Of a stretch of DNA of 64,000 nucleotides, positions 1 through 11,638 are shown one piece after another. Position 1 is the stretch's first letter, and each line of letters opens with the position of its first letter. Made by a program: the position numbers and the translations under genes. Source of the DNA: Bryoerythrophyllum caledonicum (Eukaryota > Streptophyta > Bryopsida > Pottiales > Pottiaceae); contig OZ020524.1 of assembly GCA_963971425.1 (NCBI GenBank), positions 14,139,845 through 14,203,844 of the forward strand, given 5' to 3'. Under the pieces are notes generated by a model. It was not told the DNA's origin and did not search any database. It worked only from the letters and a program-made list of their open reading frames with translations.

Positions 1-3000
1 CGTCAAAGTGGGTACTTCACACGGACAATTTGATTTCCAAGAATTGCTTGAATGCGTGGTGGAAAACGGTCAGGGGTCTCTGAAGGAGGCGTTTGAGAAG
101 TACCTGCCTTGGGATAACGATGAAGCGGTGAAGGCCAATAGGCGGTTGGTTCGAGTTCACCAGTTATTGTTTGCCTTTGAAGCTCGACAAGCTCCAGTCG
201 AAGGCACGCAACGATGTCGTCCTCGAGCAAGTACCGCGGATGCAGCGAATCCATCGGATTCATCCATCCCAAGAACATCAAGCCGTCCTCCTCCAAGGCG
301 CCCAACAACTACGGCTGCAACGCCTGGCGAACCATCATCAAAGAGGAGGAAATCAACTACCGGAGGGAGCTCGGCATCCACGGTAACGTGGGCTGTCACT
401 CCAAGTAAGGCGCGGAGCGATCCTCAAGTTGACTTCTAGAAGATCACGGAATCACAACGCCTTTTTTGGGAGGAGTGCAAATGATGCTTTCTATTCAAAT
501 CATCAACATACAGTGTGTGGAACAAACAATGTGTTGTTGCAAAAGAACAATATATGATTTGTGGAATGGAAGAGGGCATTGTGCTAAGCACAATGGACTT
601 TCTTGTCCAGCTTGGCAAAATCGATCAACGCCAAAAAAATTGTATATGTCCAGTCGATGACGACGGTGAGCCGATAAAGACCAAACCCAACTTTTGGGAC
701 GAAATCAAGGGAGGCAAGTTCATGCTCATAAACGGACAACATAGCGTGGAGGCATCCAAGCGACTTCAAGACAATGACGACTGCAGGGAAAGTCGGAAAA
801 ACAGCCTTCAGAATTGGGGTGCTTGTGTAGTTTTGTCAAGAGATCCTCTGATACTGCAGAGGATTTCTAAATTTTACAATGACACAAACTACCTGGACCA
901 TGCACAACCAACATGCGGTAACCAGATCTTGAGTTGCAGGAGAATCTGGCTAAACTCGGGACGTCCGAGTTATCAATAAGGAGAGGCCGCATCCCAAAAT
1001 AATGGTGCCGTGTTTGACCAGGAGAAGTATTTGGTAAGCTTTCTCTTTGTAGTGTATCCTCGGGTCGAGGATAATCTTTGCGACACACTATGTTTGGTAT
1101 CAATATCGTATATGGACCCGTCTGGTGCAACATAGTGTGTTTCATTAAGGTGTCGGGGTTGATGTTCTCGCCTTTTGTATGTCGTTTGAGAAAGTCTTCC
1201 CACATCTTGAATATGTCATTAGGAAGGGTGATCACCTTGATCTCATTGGTGATGTCTGATGACTTGTTGACTTGCTTTCCTTCCTTGGTTGGATCCATAT
1301 TTTGAAAGTAGGTTCAAAGTTCACCAATTCATCGGGAATTCTTCAAGAGATTGGGGCATCTCTCCGATAAAGACTTGAGGGATCTGTTCCGCTACCTGGT
1401 AGACAGTGAACGAGCTTATGGATACCCCAAAGTCACGCTCCGTAGAACAAACGTGGTTCATGGGTCCTGCTATCACTACGAGGAGTGGGCAGATCGTCGT
1501 AAGAGAAAGCGCATCATCTTGCAGGAATTGGTCGCGATTGATCCATCCTTGCATTTTTTGATGCCAGACGAGTCCACAAACGACCCGGTGTGGAGAGCGT
1601 GGAAGCAAGAACATTGCGTTTTGTCCGCCACGTACAACATGCTCCTTGTCCGTCCGGACAAGCAGTTCTTCTCCATGAGGTTGACAAATGCAGGAAAACT
1701 CAAGCGCGCGTCTCACTTAGTGGAGAAGTTTCCCAACGTTCTTCCGTTTTTTCGGAAGTTCTTGTATATGAAGAGCCACATCGATCCCATCAATGGGCCT
1801 TCGAAGCTTCGTGACTTCGACGGGGAAAAAATGGAGTCCTGTTCGTATTTCGAGCCACGTGCTCAAGACAAAGAGTGGTCCCTCCGACTCCTTGACCTAC
1901 GACAGGTCCCTGGGTGGGCATCAAAAGGCGACTCTTTCGACGAGCCCTATTTTTTAGCGTTTCTTAAAACCCTGAAGATACAACAAAGCATTCCAAACGT
2001 CAACTCTACTGCCGTCTGGATGTGGATCACCTCTGCTGAGTAGCGAGCCAGGCAAGTAGAGAAGTATGCTGAAAGGAGGATGCCAAAGTACAATAGTCTT
2101 TCCTCAGCGTACATTCCCTCCGCATACGAGCGACTTAATTTAGGGACATCAAGGTCGAAGTGTTATGAGGTTTACCTTCTAATCCTCATTAAAGACGACC
2201 TTCCTAAATGTGCCGCTTTGCTTGAGAAAGTGAAGCTGAACTACTCTGTTGTTGATACTCTATATTACACGAAGAGAAACGAGTATTTGGAGGCTTGCTT
2301 TGCAGTCCACGGCTACGAACTAAGGATGAAGTTCTACCTCGACCTCCTGACGGACTTCAGCAAGCCCATGAGCAGAGTGTTTGGAATATATTCCGGCTCA
2401 AAGTTATTGCTCGCCAGTAAGGAAAGAGGTGACCCTTCAGTTTCTGAGTTTATCCTCGACCCGAGAATAATCATCGATCCATCGTTTGTTTTGTAGAAAT
2501 CTGTGTCTACTATGAAGCCCCGCCATTTGAAGTTCATTAGGCCCATTGTCTTGCATTGTAGATTTTTTTCTCATATTGTGTTAATTCATCGAAATATTTA
2601 ACTCTTTAGGCAAACTTGACTGCTAAACTTGTTTCGTCTTACCTTCCGCAGATGTCTCGAATGTCATTTTACGATCTGGTGGATTAGAGCTTTTGGAAGT
2701 TATACAAGGAGAACTCAAGGAAGATTCACATGTATGACATCAACGATTTTATCCACAAGGATTGTGCGTATGTTGGGCCTCTTCCAACTCAGTCTGGAGG
2801 GCTGGAAACTGCAGTAGCTAGAGCTGATCTAAGGCCTTCGCGAGCAGCAACACAGACAACCTCAACCTCACAGGCTGAGCCTACTCGTGCTCAGGCCAGG
2901 GCATATGTGGGTATTGATTCGACTGTCCGGGGATGCAGTGATCTAAGTGGTTCTCGATTCCGTATTGAATCGCGAGTCCCTCAAGAGTTTGCGGAGGACG

Positions 3001-3890
3001 CCGACCCTACATGCTTGTAATCGACCCCACCTCCTTCGAACCCGCCGGATAATGATCAAGACAACGTCTTCGAGTTTAATCCGTATGGGAGTAATGAAGA
3101 TGTGGACCTCTCAATACTTGGACTCCGTGACGCCGGGCCCTCATCTACATATGAATCATCTCAATCAGCAACTCCTATTGCTCGAGATGATGAGGAAGGG
3201 CATCAAGATTTGGTTGATCCGTTACGCTCTCCTGGGTTGCTAGAAGAATCTACAGCAATTTTGGAGATCCAAAATCCTGAGACACTAGTGCCTTCAAGAG
3301 CTTCAACGCTTATTGACTCCATTATCTTGCTCTCTGATTCGAGTGACGATGAAGACGAGAGACCCAACGTCCCAGACATATGCATCAATGCTGCCGGAGA
3401 AGGTCCTGCACCTCATGGAGTCATTGTGAAGTATGAACCAGGTGCAGATTATTTCCAGCACATGGCGTACAGACGCGCTTTGGAGGAGAAGATGAATTAG
3501 GATATTCTGGAATAGTTAGAGGCGTCCGAGCGCAAGTTGGCTGAGATGGAGGTTGTTTTTGAGAAGTAGAAGTTGGAGTTTGCTTTGGATAAGGAGCGAA
3601 TTGTGGCCACTATTAAGGCTGAGCTACACCTGCAGATGAAGGCAGACCTCGCACAAATGATGTCCTCAGCCTCTCTCTTTATAGGTGTTGCTTCATCAGG
3701 TCCTTCACAATCTATATTGCCTGAGTCCGCAGTTCATCTTCGTATCGAAGATTACTCTGGTTCTGGTCTTTCGACTCCCTGCCAGCCCTTTGCGGTGAAC
3801 AAACCATCCACTGTTGATCATCATCATTCATCCCCGGTTGGTTCTCATCTTATATGCGTGTGTTGGCTTGCAAGCATCGGATCTAAATGA
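1..3890 (+). pseudogene. ParB-like / methyltransferase-like gene remnant (copy C)
   Basis: Homologue of the minus-strand gene at 14532-18986, entered mid-gene at the window start. Visible blocks in order are a charged and Pro/Ser/Thr-rich stretch ending in DPQVDF (to about 436), a ParB/Srx-like block with INGQHSVEAS (about 720-790) and a SRDPLILQRISKFYNDTN block (about 838-885). A donor-like GTAAGC follows at 1034. Later come GHLSDKDLRDLF (from about 1351), the methyltransferase-like tail region (2080-2430) and the acidic, Ser-rich C-terminal part (2730-3890) with a coiled-coil-like segment. Several in-frame stops and an inverted segment show that it is dead. The function of the intact gene is inferred only from motifs. 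Confidence 0.75.
1075..1312 (-). other. Micro-inversion inside copy C
   Basis: The segment encoding DPTKEGKQVNKSSD and TLPNDIFKMWEDFLKRHTKG reads on the minus strand here, while all flanking blocks of the same gene read on the plus strand. In element A the matching block (about 17290-17440) is collinear with its neighbours. The inversion starts right beside the A-type palindrome at 1055-1074 and includes a short inverted pair (CACACTATGTT and AACATAGTGTG at about 1083 and 1128). The right break is about 1312, just before the plus-strand PIHREFF block. Confidence 0.75.
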
Positions 3891-3991
3891 GTTTTAATGT
3901 ACATTAGGCGGAGTGTACATATTTGTAATACCACTTTGTTTATAATTTATGGAATTGTTTAACAATTCAATTTTCTTCAATTGTTTTCTCA

Positions 3992-4952
3992 GATGAGAAT
4001 GGATGATATTGTTCACCGACCTCTTGCATTGAAGCCTCGGATTAGGAATGGTTTACAGAAGTCGCTATGTGGGGGAGAATTGATGCTATCTATGACACTT
4101 CATTTGCATATTGCTCAATGTGCATTTGATCAGGTAATTTCCGTTCACCTTACTGTTTGTTCGTCCTGTTCCAAGACTGTTTGCCGAGGAGTTTGTTCGT
4201 TGTTCTCAGCCGACGGCCACACATGTGGCTTAATATTGTGCTGGATATTCATGGCATCTTGTGCAAGATAGAATATGCCCCCGGGTTGTCAAGAGGCTGC
4301 GGGAGTTGAGCAGCGTATTCTTGCACCGTCCCTGCGTACATAGGTTCCAAAGCTGTATATACTCGCCCTGGAGTTCGTGCGTTTCTGGCGGACATCCAAA
4401 ACATTACAAACTCTATTGTCGTCTGGAGCTCCATGAAGAAGTCCACTGTTGTTGAAATTGCAAAGTATCTTTTTTCGGACATGCCTTCTCCAGCTCGGGT
4501 TCTTAGTTAGAAGAGCTGTGATAGAATTGAAACCTTGCCCAATAAGTTCTTGATGGATCAGAATAATTCGAACAAGATGATCTTTTTGAAAACACTGTCA
4601 TCAACTTTATTTAGGCAACAACTTGAGTCGATGGTCCTAGATTCGGACAACACCCTTCTCATCGACGATAGCCCGGAGAAGAGCGATTGTGATCATATGG
4701 GAAATGCCATTTTTCTTCGTCCGTGGAGACATGTGGCTTGTGATGACATGTTCCTTACTCAAGAACTTGTACCTTGGCTGCGACGTTTGGTTTCCAAATG
4801 CCCTGTTGGGCAATTAACAATTGCATAGGGTTCCACCGTTGGCGCATAATAGTCCTTTCATGAAGTATATTGTAGATGGAATGGCGCTCTCAAACAAGAA
4901 CGTTGGTTTTGTCTATGAAATTCCACATGGTTCTACTTCATTGGCTTCATAG
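3992..4952 (+). pseudogene. FCP1/NIF-like phosphatase-domain gene remnant (copy C)
   Basis: Counterpart of 13178-14154 minus. It opens with MRMDDIVHRPLALKPRI after an acceptor-like TTTTCTCAG, suggesting a spliced leader. A GTAATTTCC donor follows CATTTGATCAG near 4133. The FCP1 motif I region (about 4230-4270) and motif IV region LLIDDSPEKS (about 4650-4683) are visible, followed by FLTQELVPWLRRLVS. HAD/FCP1 proteins dephosphorylate phosphoserine or related substrates in the nucleus. Activity here is not expected, because the frame is broken in several places. Confidence 0.75.
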
Positions 4953-5332
4953 TCTCAGAGGCTTCTTTTTTGTAATATAGTAGGCATTTAATATCGACAT
5001 TGTAAACACCCTTTTACGTTTTGAATATATAAATATTTTACAACTTGAACAATTTTTTTTATAACTTATTGGCATTGTCTCGTGTTTTTCGTTTCCTATG
5101 TGCTGCTATTCATCTCTCGATCGGTTCTAGGATTTATCATTGTTTTCAGTATTATTGTTTATCCTCTGGTCGAGCTTACTGTTTTTATTGTGGAAACAAG
5201 GTAAATTGTATTTCTTCGAGCCTGGTTTCATATTTATCTTTGGGTCGAGCATGCGTTGGATTGCTGTGAATGTTATTATGTCCTACTCATCGCTTCTTTT
5301 ATCACGTGTGTCTTTTGCAGGTTGTGAAGGCT

Positions 5333-5932
5333 ACCATTTCTCCTCTTTGTAGGAGTGATCGTAGTAAACCGCTCTCCAATTGTGGCTTGTTTTCTGAGTA
5401 CTCTGGGTCTTTTCCTAGAGGTTTTTCCCAATCCCACTATTCAAAGCCGTTTCTTATGTGCACTGCAACCGATGCTCTCTTTGCTATCATGGAATTTTCT
5501 ACATAGAAGGTCGATGATGGTGTTGTTGATAGCCCTCATGAGCGGAGGGCTGGAATTCCTTGTGTGGCATCTCCTTCCCCACTCAAGCGGATGTGTGCTT
5601 CTGTAGAGCCTATTGGCGATTGCACTCCTAAATGGTAGCTCTATATTAATGGTGCAATTGGTGTAAATGAGGTGAAGGAGTCTGAGCCAATCTCTTTCAA
5701 TTTGATAACTCCGCCTTCATTTATTCCTATCCAGCCTTCTCCTACCGCTGCTAAGCGGAGGCGACTTCCTAGTTCAAGATCTAAAGGTATTGTAGAAGTT
5801 AGTAATCCTCCCATACGCTCAACGGTATTGCATACTCAATCTCTTGGTTTAAAGCCTAGATCTTTGAGATCCGCATCTTCACAGTTTTGTCGGAATAAAT
5901 TGATAAAGTATAAAAGCCGACAGAGAATATGA
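5333..5932 (+). pseudogene. Ser/Pro-rich third-gene remnant (copy C)
   Basis: Counterpart of 12013-12825 minus. It begins after a TTTTGCAG acceptor with GTTGTGAAGG. The shared blocks SDRSKP, NCGLFSEYSGS, SQSHYSKPFLMCTATD, KVDDGVVDSP and FNLITPPSFI/IQPSPT are in the same order. Similarity ends near 5900, where copy A continues for another 100 residues. The reading frame is broken more than once. The product has no recognisable domain and looks disordered and nuclear-like. The upstream stretch 4953-5332 is AT-rich with degenerate A-type palindromes and appears to be intergenic plus intron, as in copy A. Confidence 0.65.
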
Positions 5933-7689
5933 TCAATTGTCACCTTCATTTCCACAGTTCACTGAGATGCGAGCAACATTCAAAGAAGCAATCGCAGCGC
6001 TCGTCGCCTCTGCAGGAATGAGGTGGATCTTTGGAATGCCTTTCTTATTGTGGGATGGGTAGCGGTGCAAGTACAGAACAATTCTGCAATCCACTACCTC
6101 ACGAAGACAATTTTCCTTTTCCCATCTTCTAGTCCAACACTCCTTTGCGTCGACCCTCTTCGATTCGTTCTTCCCCACTAAATGTATCCACCATTCGATT
6201 TTGAATTTCCGGAAGGTTTCTCCGGGAGTCAGATTGACGCACTCAAGAACTCGACCCATCCATACAGAAAGGGCATGTCCGGTGCTTGGACAATAGAGGA
6301 CGAAATCCCCGAGGACTCCCTAACCACTCCCTTAGGACGGCTGAGTTTTGGGCCATAGAAAGAATATGCATCGAGGTCATCCTTAGGGATAACGTCAGGA
6401 ATGGCATTTGCGTCACCCGCCGTTGTAGAGATCCGAGCATGATCAAGAGTCCAATTTGATGATGGCCAGAATCCTTCTTGAAGAGACTCCTAGTTAGATA
6501 GCAAGGGACCAAAAATCACTTGGAGGAGACGCTCCCAGTACAAAATGTACGAGGCCATGTTGGTGGCATATCTCTTGTCTCTGGACATGCCTCTCTTCCA
6601 GAATTCAATATATTTTGCAATCCCGTTCTTGATGAAGGACTGCTTGTCGCTCAACCCAGTGGCACGTGCAACCTCTTTCTCAAGATTTCTCTTGTTTGGA
6701 TTAACTCGAACATCTCCCCAAAGGGGTTTGAAGGGGACTGGGTTTGGATCTCCAATAGGGAGGAGTGGATTTTCCTCTTCGTCCGCGGTCCACATTTTGA
6801 TAGGCTTTCTTGAATTTAACCAGTATGTCAGTTGCAAGAGATCATGATGTAATCAAAGCCTGAATAAGTGCATGATTGAAACCATGAGTAGTATCGGCAG
6901 GAGCCCATGAAGGACCACTAAACTGCATGAGGATTACCTAGTAGGATGCATAAATGACAGGTGATTGACTAACTTACCCGGAGGAAGCCAAGATGAATCA
7001 GTCGCATTTTTCTTGTATCTCATCACATGCCATTCAGCGTCTTCACCTTCTTCCTCAACGTAAAACTTGAAGAGGTGCATCTCGCCAAGTCCCACAATTT
7101 TGTTCTTGCGGACGTGATGGTAGTTAACAATGAAACTCTTAAAATCAGCAACCTCTTGCACAAGTTTAGGAATGAAGGAAACGGTCTTCTGTGAGTCCAT
7201 GAATGCCTTCATTAGGTCAGCCTTGGTACATGAGATCGGGATTTGATCTAACCCTGTTGTGGCCTTGGTAATCCTTTGCATTCTTGGAATGGCCGTCTTT
7301 GAGGTATCCATCTTATCGTGAATTATACAAAGGAACTCTGGTGGATTCTGAATGGGTTGAGTAGTCCTTCCAGTGTACACATTTTTGCACGCCTTTTGAT
7401 AGTTGAGGTGGCGGTCCCTATCATTTGTAGGTGTTTGCCACTCGTTAAAACCGCTGTCCTGATGGAAATTCTTCCATCATGTACATACAAGTATTAGTCT
7501 TTATATGTATGAATTTCAATAAGTAAAGAGTTGGGATAAAATGGGTTGGTCGTGGTAAGAACCACGGTTTGAGGATTTGGGCAAGTGTTAGCATATAGGT
7601 GTTGCACCGCTCTTGTCACTGCTTAGGGGGGTAGGTAGCGGGTTGACTGGTATTTTTCCTGCTTCACAAGCGAGCCAAGCCGTGGGCTG

Positions 7690-7800
7690 CCGAACCACTC
7701 GACGGGCTCGATTGGGTTCGAACCCGGACCGGCGGCAGCCACTGACCACGACATTTCCAGCCAACCAAGTCCACGACTTGGCGATCAGGTTGTGCGAATC
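7690..7800 (-). repeat. tRNA-like (Pol III box) segment inside the solo LTR
   Basis: On the minus strand GGTCCGGGTTCGAACCC matches a tRNA T-arm/B-box, preceded by an A-box-like ACTTGGTTGGCTGG about 50 bases upstream. There is no acceptor-stem pairing, so it is not a tRNA gene. The same CGCCGGTCCGGGTTCGA string occurs in the LTR-type block at 25394-25545, in the same relative position upstream of the tandem units. Confidence 0.55.
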
Positions 7801-8119
7801 AACACCTTTATGCGTCTGTACCATCAACTATTTTACGATAAGTTTTATTTTTATTTTTATTTAGTTATTTTTTTATTTTACTTATCTTGTTGGTTGGAAG
7901 GTCTAAGTTTTTAGTCTTCCAATAAATAAAAGACTAGGGGATTTTATGTGGTTGAAAGTGGAAAGGATAAGAAAGTAATGAAGTACCTTGTGGGGTACTT
8001 TGGGTAGGGTGACATGGGCTGGAGTGCCCACGTCCACTTGAGGTGGAAAAGTTGGAAAGGAGATTCCTTAGTGAGTGTGTGTGTGTGCGGGTGAGAGAGC
8101 AAGGGTTTTAAAGCAGAAA

Positions 8120-8640
8120 TTTGATTGAATGTAGCTCAATGAGTACGAACTCTTTTGAATTAAAACTTTGGGATGTTGTTTCTTGTGTCAAGAGCTTTCT
8201 AAATTGTGTTTATAAGTTGAATTTGGAGTTGTATTGCAAAAGTTATGAAGGTTTGAAATTGTGAAAATCCGAGGCCGTCCATTGAGAGGGCAGAGGTTTC
8301 AACAAGCCATAACTTTTGGACAGTAGTTTAGAATGGTTTGAATTTTGGAAGGTGTATGCATCACTGTAATAGCTCTCCAAAAACTTATTACAACTGAGAT
8401 TTAGAATTTTGAAGAGGAAGTTATTGAGGACTGAGTTTTTCTTGAAGGGCAGAACTTTGAACGTCCATAACTTTTGGACAGTAGTTTAGAATGACTTGAA
8501 AATTGAAAGAGTGTTAGTTCGTTGCAATAGCTTTCCAAAGAGCTATTGCACTTAACATTTGGAGATTTGAGCCATTTGTGGCACTTGTTTGAAGGTTACT
8601 GCCTTGGTGGAAGTTTTTCCATTGTGTTTTTGAACACTTC
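8120..8640. repeat. Tandem AGCT-TTCC-type units of the LTR
   Basis: There are about three loosely repeated units of 120-180 bp, each with an 'ATAACTTTTGGACAGTAGTTTAG' type phrase followed by a small hairpin such as AATAGCTTTCCAAAGAGCTATT. The same design, with different bases, recurs at 25900-26640. Confidence 0.6.
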
Positions 8641-9420
8641 TTTGAGTTTCTTTGTGTTTTTGAACACTTCAAGACTTGAAGACAAGAAGACATGAAGACT
8701 CGTGTGTTGTGGCTTGTGGCTCGTTGTCTTTAATTTATTATTCCCAGCCGATTTTGGAGGCTAGTTGTTTTCAATTCTGTTTTGTAAACTTTGTTGCGGC
8801 GAAGTGGGGTTAATGGCCCACACGGTCCTATTTATGTTGTTCCCACTGGTGAGGCACGATTGCTGGTCACCGTGGGTTTGAAATTTAGGAGCCAATCTCC
8901 GGACGGTTCAGCTCGTGGTCTGGTCGTCCCGTTTTTCCCGTCCGAAGCCGTGGGTTCTTATTACCTTACCTTTACCCTTAAACCTGTTAAAGCCATCACA
9001 GGTTAGGCCAACGGGGAGCAGATTGAAGACTTGAAGATTTAGAAGACCGGATAATTGAAGACCTGAAGATTTGAAGATACGATTGGATTCCCAAGCAAAC
9101 AATCTCCAGTCGCAGCCAGATTCCCTGTGAATTCTCAAGGCGCTCCCCTCTCTACACGACACCGCGCAGATATTTTGCAATGATTTTGTCAAGGAAATCA
9201 CACTCCGTGTACCTTGAGAAGTTGTTTTCCACTACCTATACCTCGACATTCCTGAAGAAGCGCTTTTTCATCCGATTGACTGCAGATTGCGAAATCAGAG
9301 TGGTGTTGCATTCCTCGTTAACTTGGAAGGGACAATGTCAATATGCATCCAGTACTAGCAAATGACCATGTCCTCGGCTGCCAGCCGATGATGCAACGGA
9401 TCCTAGGTTTGTCGGCAATC

Positions 9421-9870
9421 CAACATTCATCTCATTTCCATCCAATCATTCTTTGTCAGCTCCGAATTAAGGCCTATATTGGTCAAGATCCCTAACTTTT
9501 GGTCGACGCTCATGGAGGGTACCTAGTGGCAAAATTAGGCTAAAGTGGGAGCACACTTTGAAAATTCATAACTAATTCAATTTTTATCACTTGGGTTGAG
9601 ATTATAACTCTATATTTCAATATTATAAAAAAATATGAAACTACTTGGGTTGAGATTGTAATTTCATTTTCTAATACCACTAAAAAGAAATGTATGAGTA
9701 TTTGGATTCTTTGTACATGCACATTGTCAAATATGGCAGTCATAGGCTGATATACCTTAAATCTTATCACCAATGAGAGACCAATAACCGACCAAAGGAA
9801 CGCGTGCGACAACCCAAGGGTCGCTTCACACCTAACGCCCAAGTTGAGAGGCGGTTGGTTTCCACCAATA
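9421..9870. other. Unassigned AT-rich spacer
   Basis: No gene is recognised. The stretch holds an imperfect direct repeat beginning ACTTGGGTTGAGATT at about 9591 and 9643, and no convincing coding potential. It lies between the last recognisable part of fossil D and the Harbinger terminus at 9871. Confidence 0.5.
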
Positions 9871-9890
9871 AGGGCCTCTTTACGTTGCAA
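9871..9890 (+). repeat. Harbinger left terminal inverted repeat
   Basis: GGGCCTCTTTACGTTGCAAG, preceded by TAA (the usual three-base TWA target of this superfamily). It pairs with the right end at about 63548-63567 (14 of the first 16 bases). A matching TAA is not seen on the right side. Confidence 0.65.
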
Positions 9891-10433
9891 GTCCAAAGGC
9901 AAAAAGTTGCAAGTTGAAGCATTCTCGAAGGTTGTGATTGGTCAAAATTAAGAAGTCTCTCAAATTTGGTTTTATTTTGAAAAAATCAGCTTGAAAGGAG
10001 GAGGGATGAGAAAATGATGTGGCGAGCATTTTTTTCCTACATGGCAGAAAAAGTGCCTCCATTTTGTGTCCCTTGGAATTTCCATCCAACCCACCTCTTT
10101 GAGGTGGGCCTTACGGAAAATGCAAAAAGCGATTCTGAAATAGCTATGAAAAAATAAGATATATATTTTCTTGAGTCTTTTTCAAACGGCTTGATCAACA
10201 ACTAGTACTATTCATTGCTAGAATCCTTCTTTAAAAGAAGTACTCTCCGTCCTTGAGACTTGTATCTTTTTGTTGTTCTCCAACATTGCTTGATTGTTTT
10301 ACAATTTTGAGTGGATTTGTTGTTTTTTTTGTTTTTTTTGTTTTTTTTGGTTTTTTTGCAAGGCCAGTGTCATGGAAGGTGGTTGCTCTCAAGATGGGGA
10401 GTTTCACAAGGTTGAAGCCAAAATTCAGCTTGG

Positions 10434-11612
10434 ATGACTGGTTTTCAACAATTGCAGGGAGTGTCTTCTTCTATGCCTATGTCAAATTCTGCTTTTATTG
10501 ATTTGAAGAACAAAATGTATTTCAATCCATTGTTGTTGAAAGGTCATCATAATCAAATAGACTTAGACCAATTGCCGTATAGTGCAAATGTTGCCCAATA
10601 TTTACTAATGCAAATGAAGGAAGAAGAAGCCATTGTTGCTGCTGCAAAGTCTCTTACAAATGAGGAAGGTGATATAGCAAAGGACATATTCAATGAAGGA
10701 GTAGAAGCATCAAAGAAGACAGGTCGTCCAGCAACTACACAAGAAACATTGAAAGGTCAACTGAAGGGGAAAAAAGCAAAGACTTCAGCAAACAAGCCAA
10801 AAGAAGTCATTGAAATACACAAATCAAATTCTGAAGGTGAAGATGAAGGAGTCGGCAAAGGTGCTACTTCCGGCAAGTGGAAAGATCATGAAGTGGAGCA
10901 CCTTATTGCAATTAGAGGTGAAATGGATGAAGAATTTGCAAGGTCAGCAGAAAAACAAGGTATGCATTATTTTCCTCATATCTTATATTCTTTTGTAGTA
11001 TGTTGAAGAACTTTCCAAAAAGAAATTCCCCCTTGTGGGGGGTTTTGGCAAAATGATGTTGCCTTTTGCTGCCTTCGCCTTTGCCAGAGGCCAGAAAGGT
11101 CCAAACGGGCCCGTTTGAGGCCTTCCCCTTTCCCCCGCCATAGATCTCTCAATCGGGGGCAAAATGCCACCGGCAAGGATCAATTCCCATACCTCGAGTA
11201 TGTCATCCAAAGGCTCTACCTTTGATCGGCTACCAACAAGCCTTCTTCAATTTGGTGTTCTTTAACTACATTCATTCTTACCTATACCATTGTTTAGTTC
11301 AACTATCTTTGATGTCCACTTCTTTAATATGTATTTTTGAGGCCTTCAAGCTTATTTTTTGAGTTCTTTCACCTCTACTACACTGCTAAATGCTTATATA
11401 AATACTATGCATGTGCTTTTCAAGGATAAAGACATGGTTGAAGTTGCAAACAACGATGGTGGCGGCAATGCGTGGATTTAACTGGTCATTGGAGTCATGC
11501 AAGAAAAAATACAATATTATTTATTCAAATTTCAGAATGACAAGCAACGCAATGAAATTTGAGAATCGGGACGGCATCAAGATTGTAAGTGGTTTTATCA
11601 AATGGACCTTTA
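10434..11612 (+). pseudogene. Trihelix/MYB-like DNA-binding protein of Harbinger, 5' part
   Basis: The 10434-10960 frame encodes a Lys/Glu-rich region followed by GKWKDHEVEHLIAIRGEMDEEF, the first helix of a trihelix/SANT-like domain. A GTATGC donor follows AACAAG near 10961. The second exon (about 11420-11608) gives VAAMRGFNWSLESCKKKY and a block ending HQDCKWFYQMDL. PIF/Harbinger elements usually encode such a protein as partner of the transposase, binding the element ends. At least one in-frame stop and one frame change are present. The intron (about 10961-11410) contains a GC-rich tract near 11020-11200 with no recognised content. Confidence 0.7.
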
Positions 11613-11638
11613 AACACCATATTCATTAAAATGAGACA
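11613..11638 (+). repeat. Element A left terminal inverted repeat
   Basis: Begins AACACCATATTCATT and ends AAATGAGACA, with one mismatch (A against C) to the right end. Like the B terminus it starts AAC and carries an ATATT...AAATG core, suggesting the two families have related ends. The flanking bases TTTA (11609-11612) are the presumed target copy. Confidence 0.8.

Larger units (their letters stand above)
1..5930 (+). mobile_element. Element C: degenerate copy of the A-type cassette, left side cut by window
   Basis: Three plus-strand gene remnants (ParB/methyltransferase-like, FCP1-like, Ser/Pro-rich third gene) appear in the same order and with recognisable introns as the minus-strand set at 12.0-19.0 kb in element A. 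The two sets therefore form a large divergent inverted pair about 6 kb apart. Protein similarity is clear throughout (for example DPQVDF, INGQHSVEAS, LLIDDSPEKS), but copy C is broken by several in-frame stops and a local inversion. Homology stops near 5900, where the sequence abuts an unrelated transposase fossil, so C is truncated there. A-type palindromes remain at 1055-1074 and 2449-2470. It is either an old independent insertion or an old inverted duplicate; the high divergence favours an old event. Confidence 0.8.
7455..9161. mobile_element. Solo LTR inserted in the D fossil
   Basis: A 1707-bp block with TGTCCTGATGG at one end and CTACACGACA at the other (TG...CA termini) lies between two parts of the transposase fossil that are adjacent in the B gene. 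The bases CCGC occur on both sides (7451-7454 and 9162-9165), consistent with a short target duplication. The block has no coding content. It contains a tRNA-like box segment and tandem AT-rich units typical of long plant LTRs. A related but longer LTR-type block lies at 22442-26722. It is a fossil with no internal region. Confidence 0.75.
5933..9420 (-). pseudogene. Element D: DUF7869-type transposase fossil (B-family-like)
   Basis: Reading leftward on the minus strand, blocks match the B transposase at about 80% in the best stretch. They are the cysteine-containing block (9180-9340), IIHDKMDTSKTAIPRMQRITK (about 7260-7340), the block before SSWLPPG (about 6970), an intron (about 6810-6970), KMWTADEEENP with PLWGDVRVN (6490-6800), and MGRVLECVNLTPG (5933-6259). 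A B-type palindrome sits at 9374-9388, where the B gene has an intron with the same palindrome. The segment holding the QLDN and HTHEDID catalytic blocks is missing between the HDKMD block and the downstream part. A solo LTR interrupts the fossil at 7455-9161. The 3' end abuts copy C. Confidence 0.8.
9871..11612. mobile_element. PIF/Harbinger transposon, left half (split by element A)
   Basis: It starts with GGGCCTCTTTACGTTGCAAG after TAA, matching the GGCCTCTTTATGCTGCAA terminus read inward from 63567, so both belong to one element. It carries the N-terminal and central part of the trihelix/MYB-like gene. The exon is cut at 11609-11612 by element A. The remainder of the gene and the HARBI transposase lie at 61684-63567. 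Removing A leaves an element of about 3.6 kb, a normal size for the superfamily. Confidence 0.8.

Noticed and set aside
10983-11210. Small GC-rich frame inside the trihelix gene
   Set aside because: Lies in an intron and has no coding resemblance.
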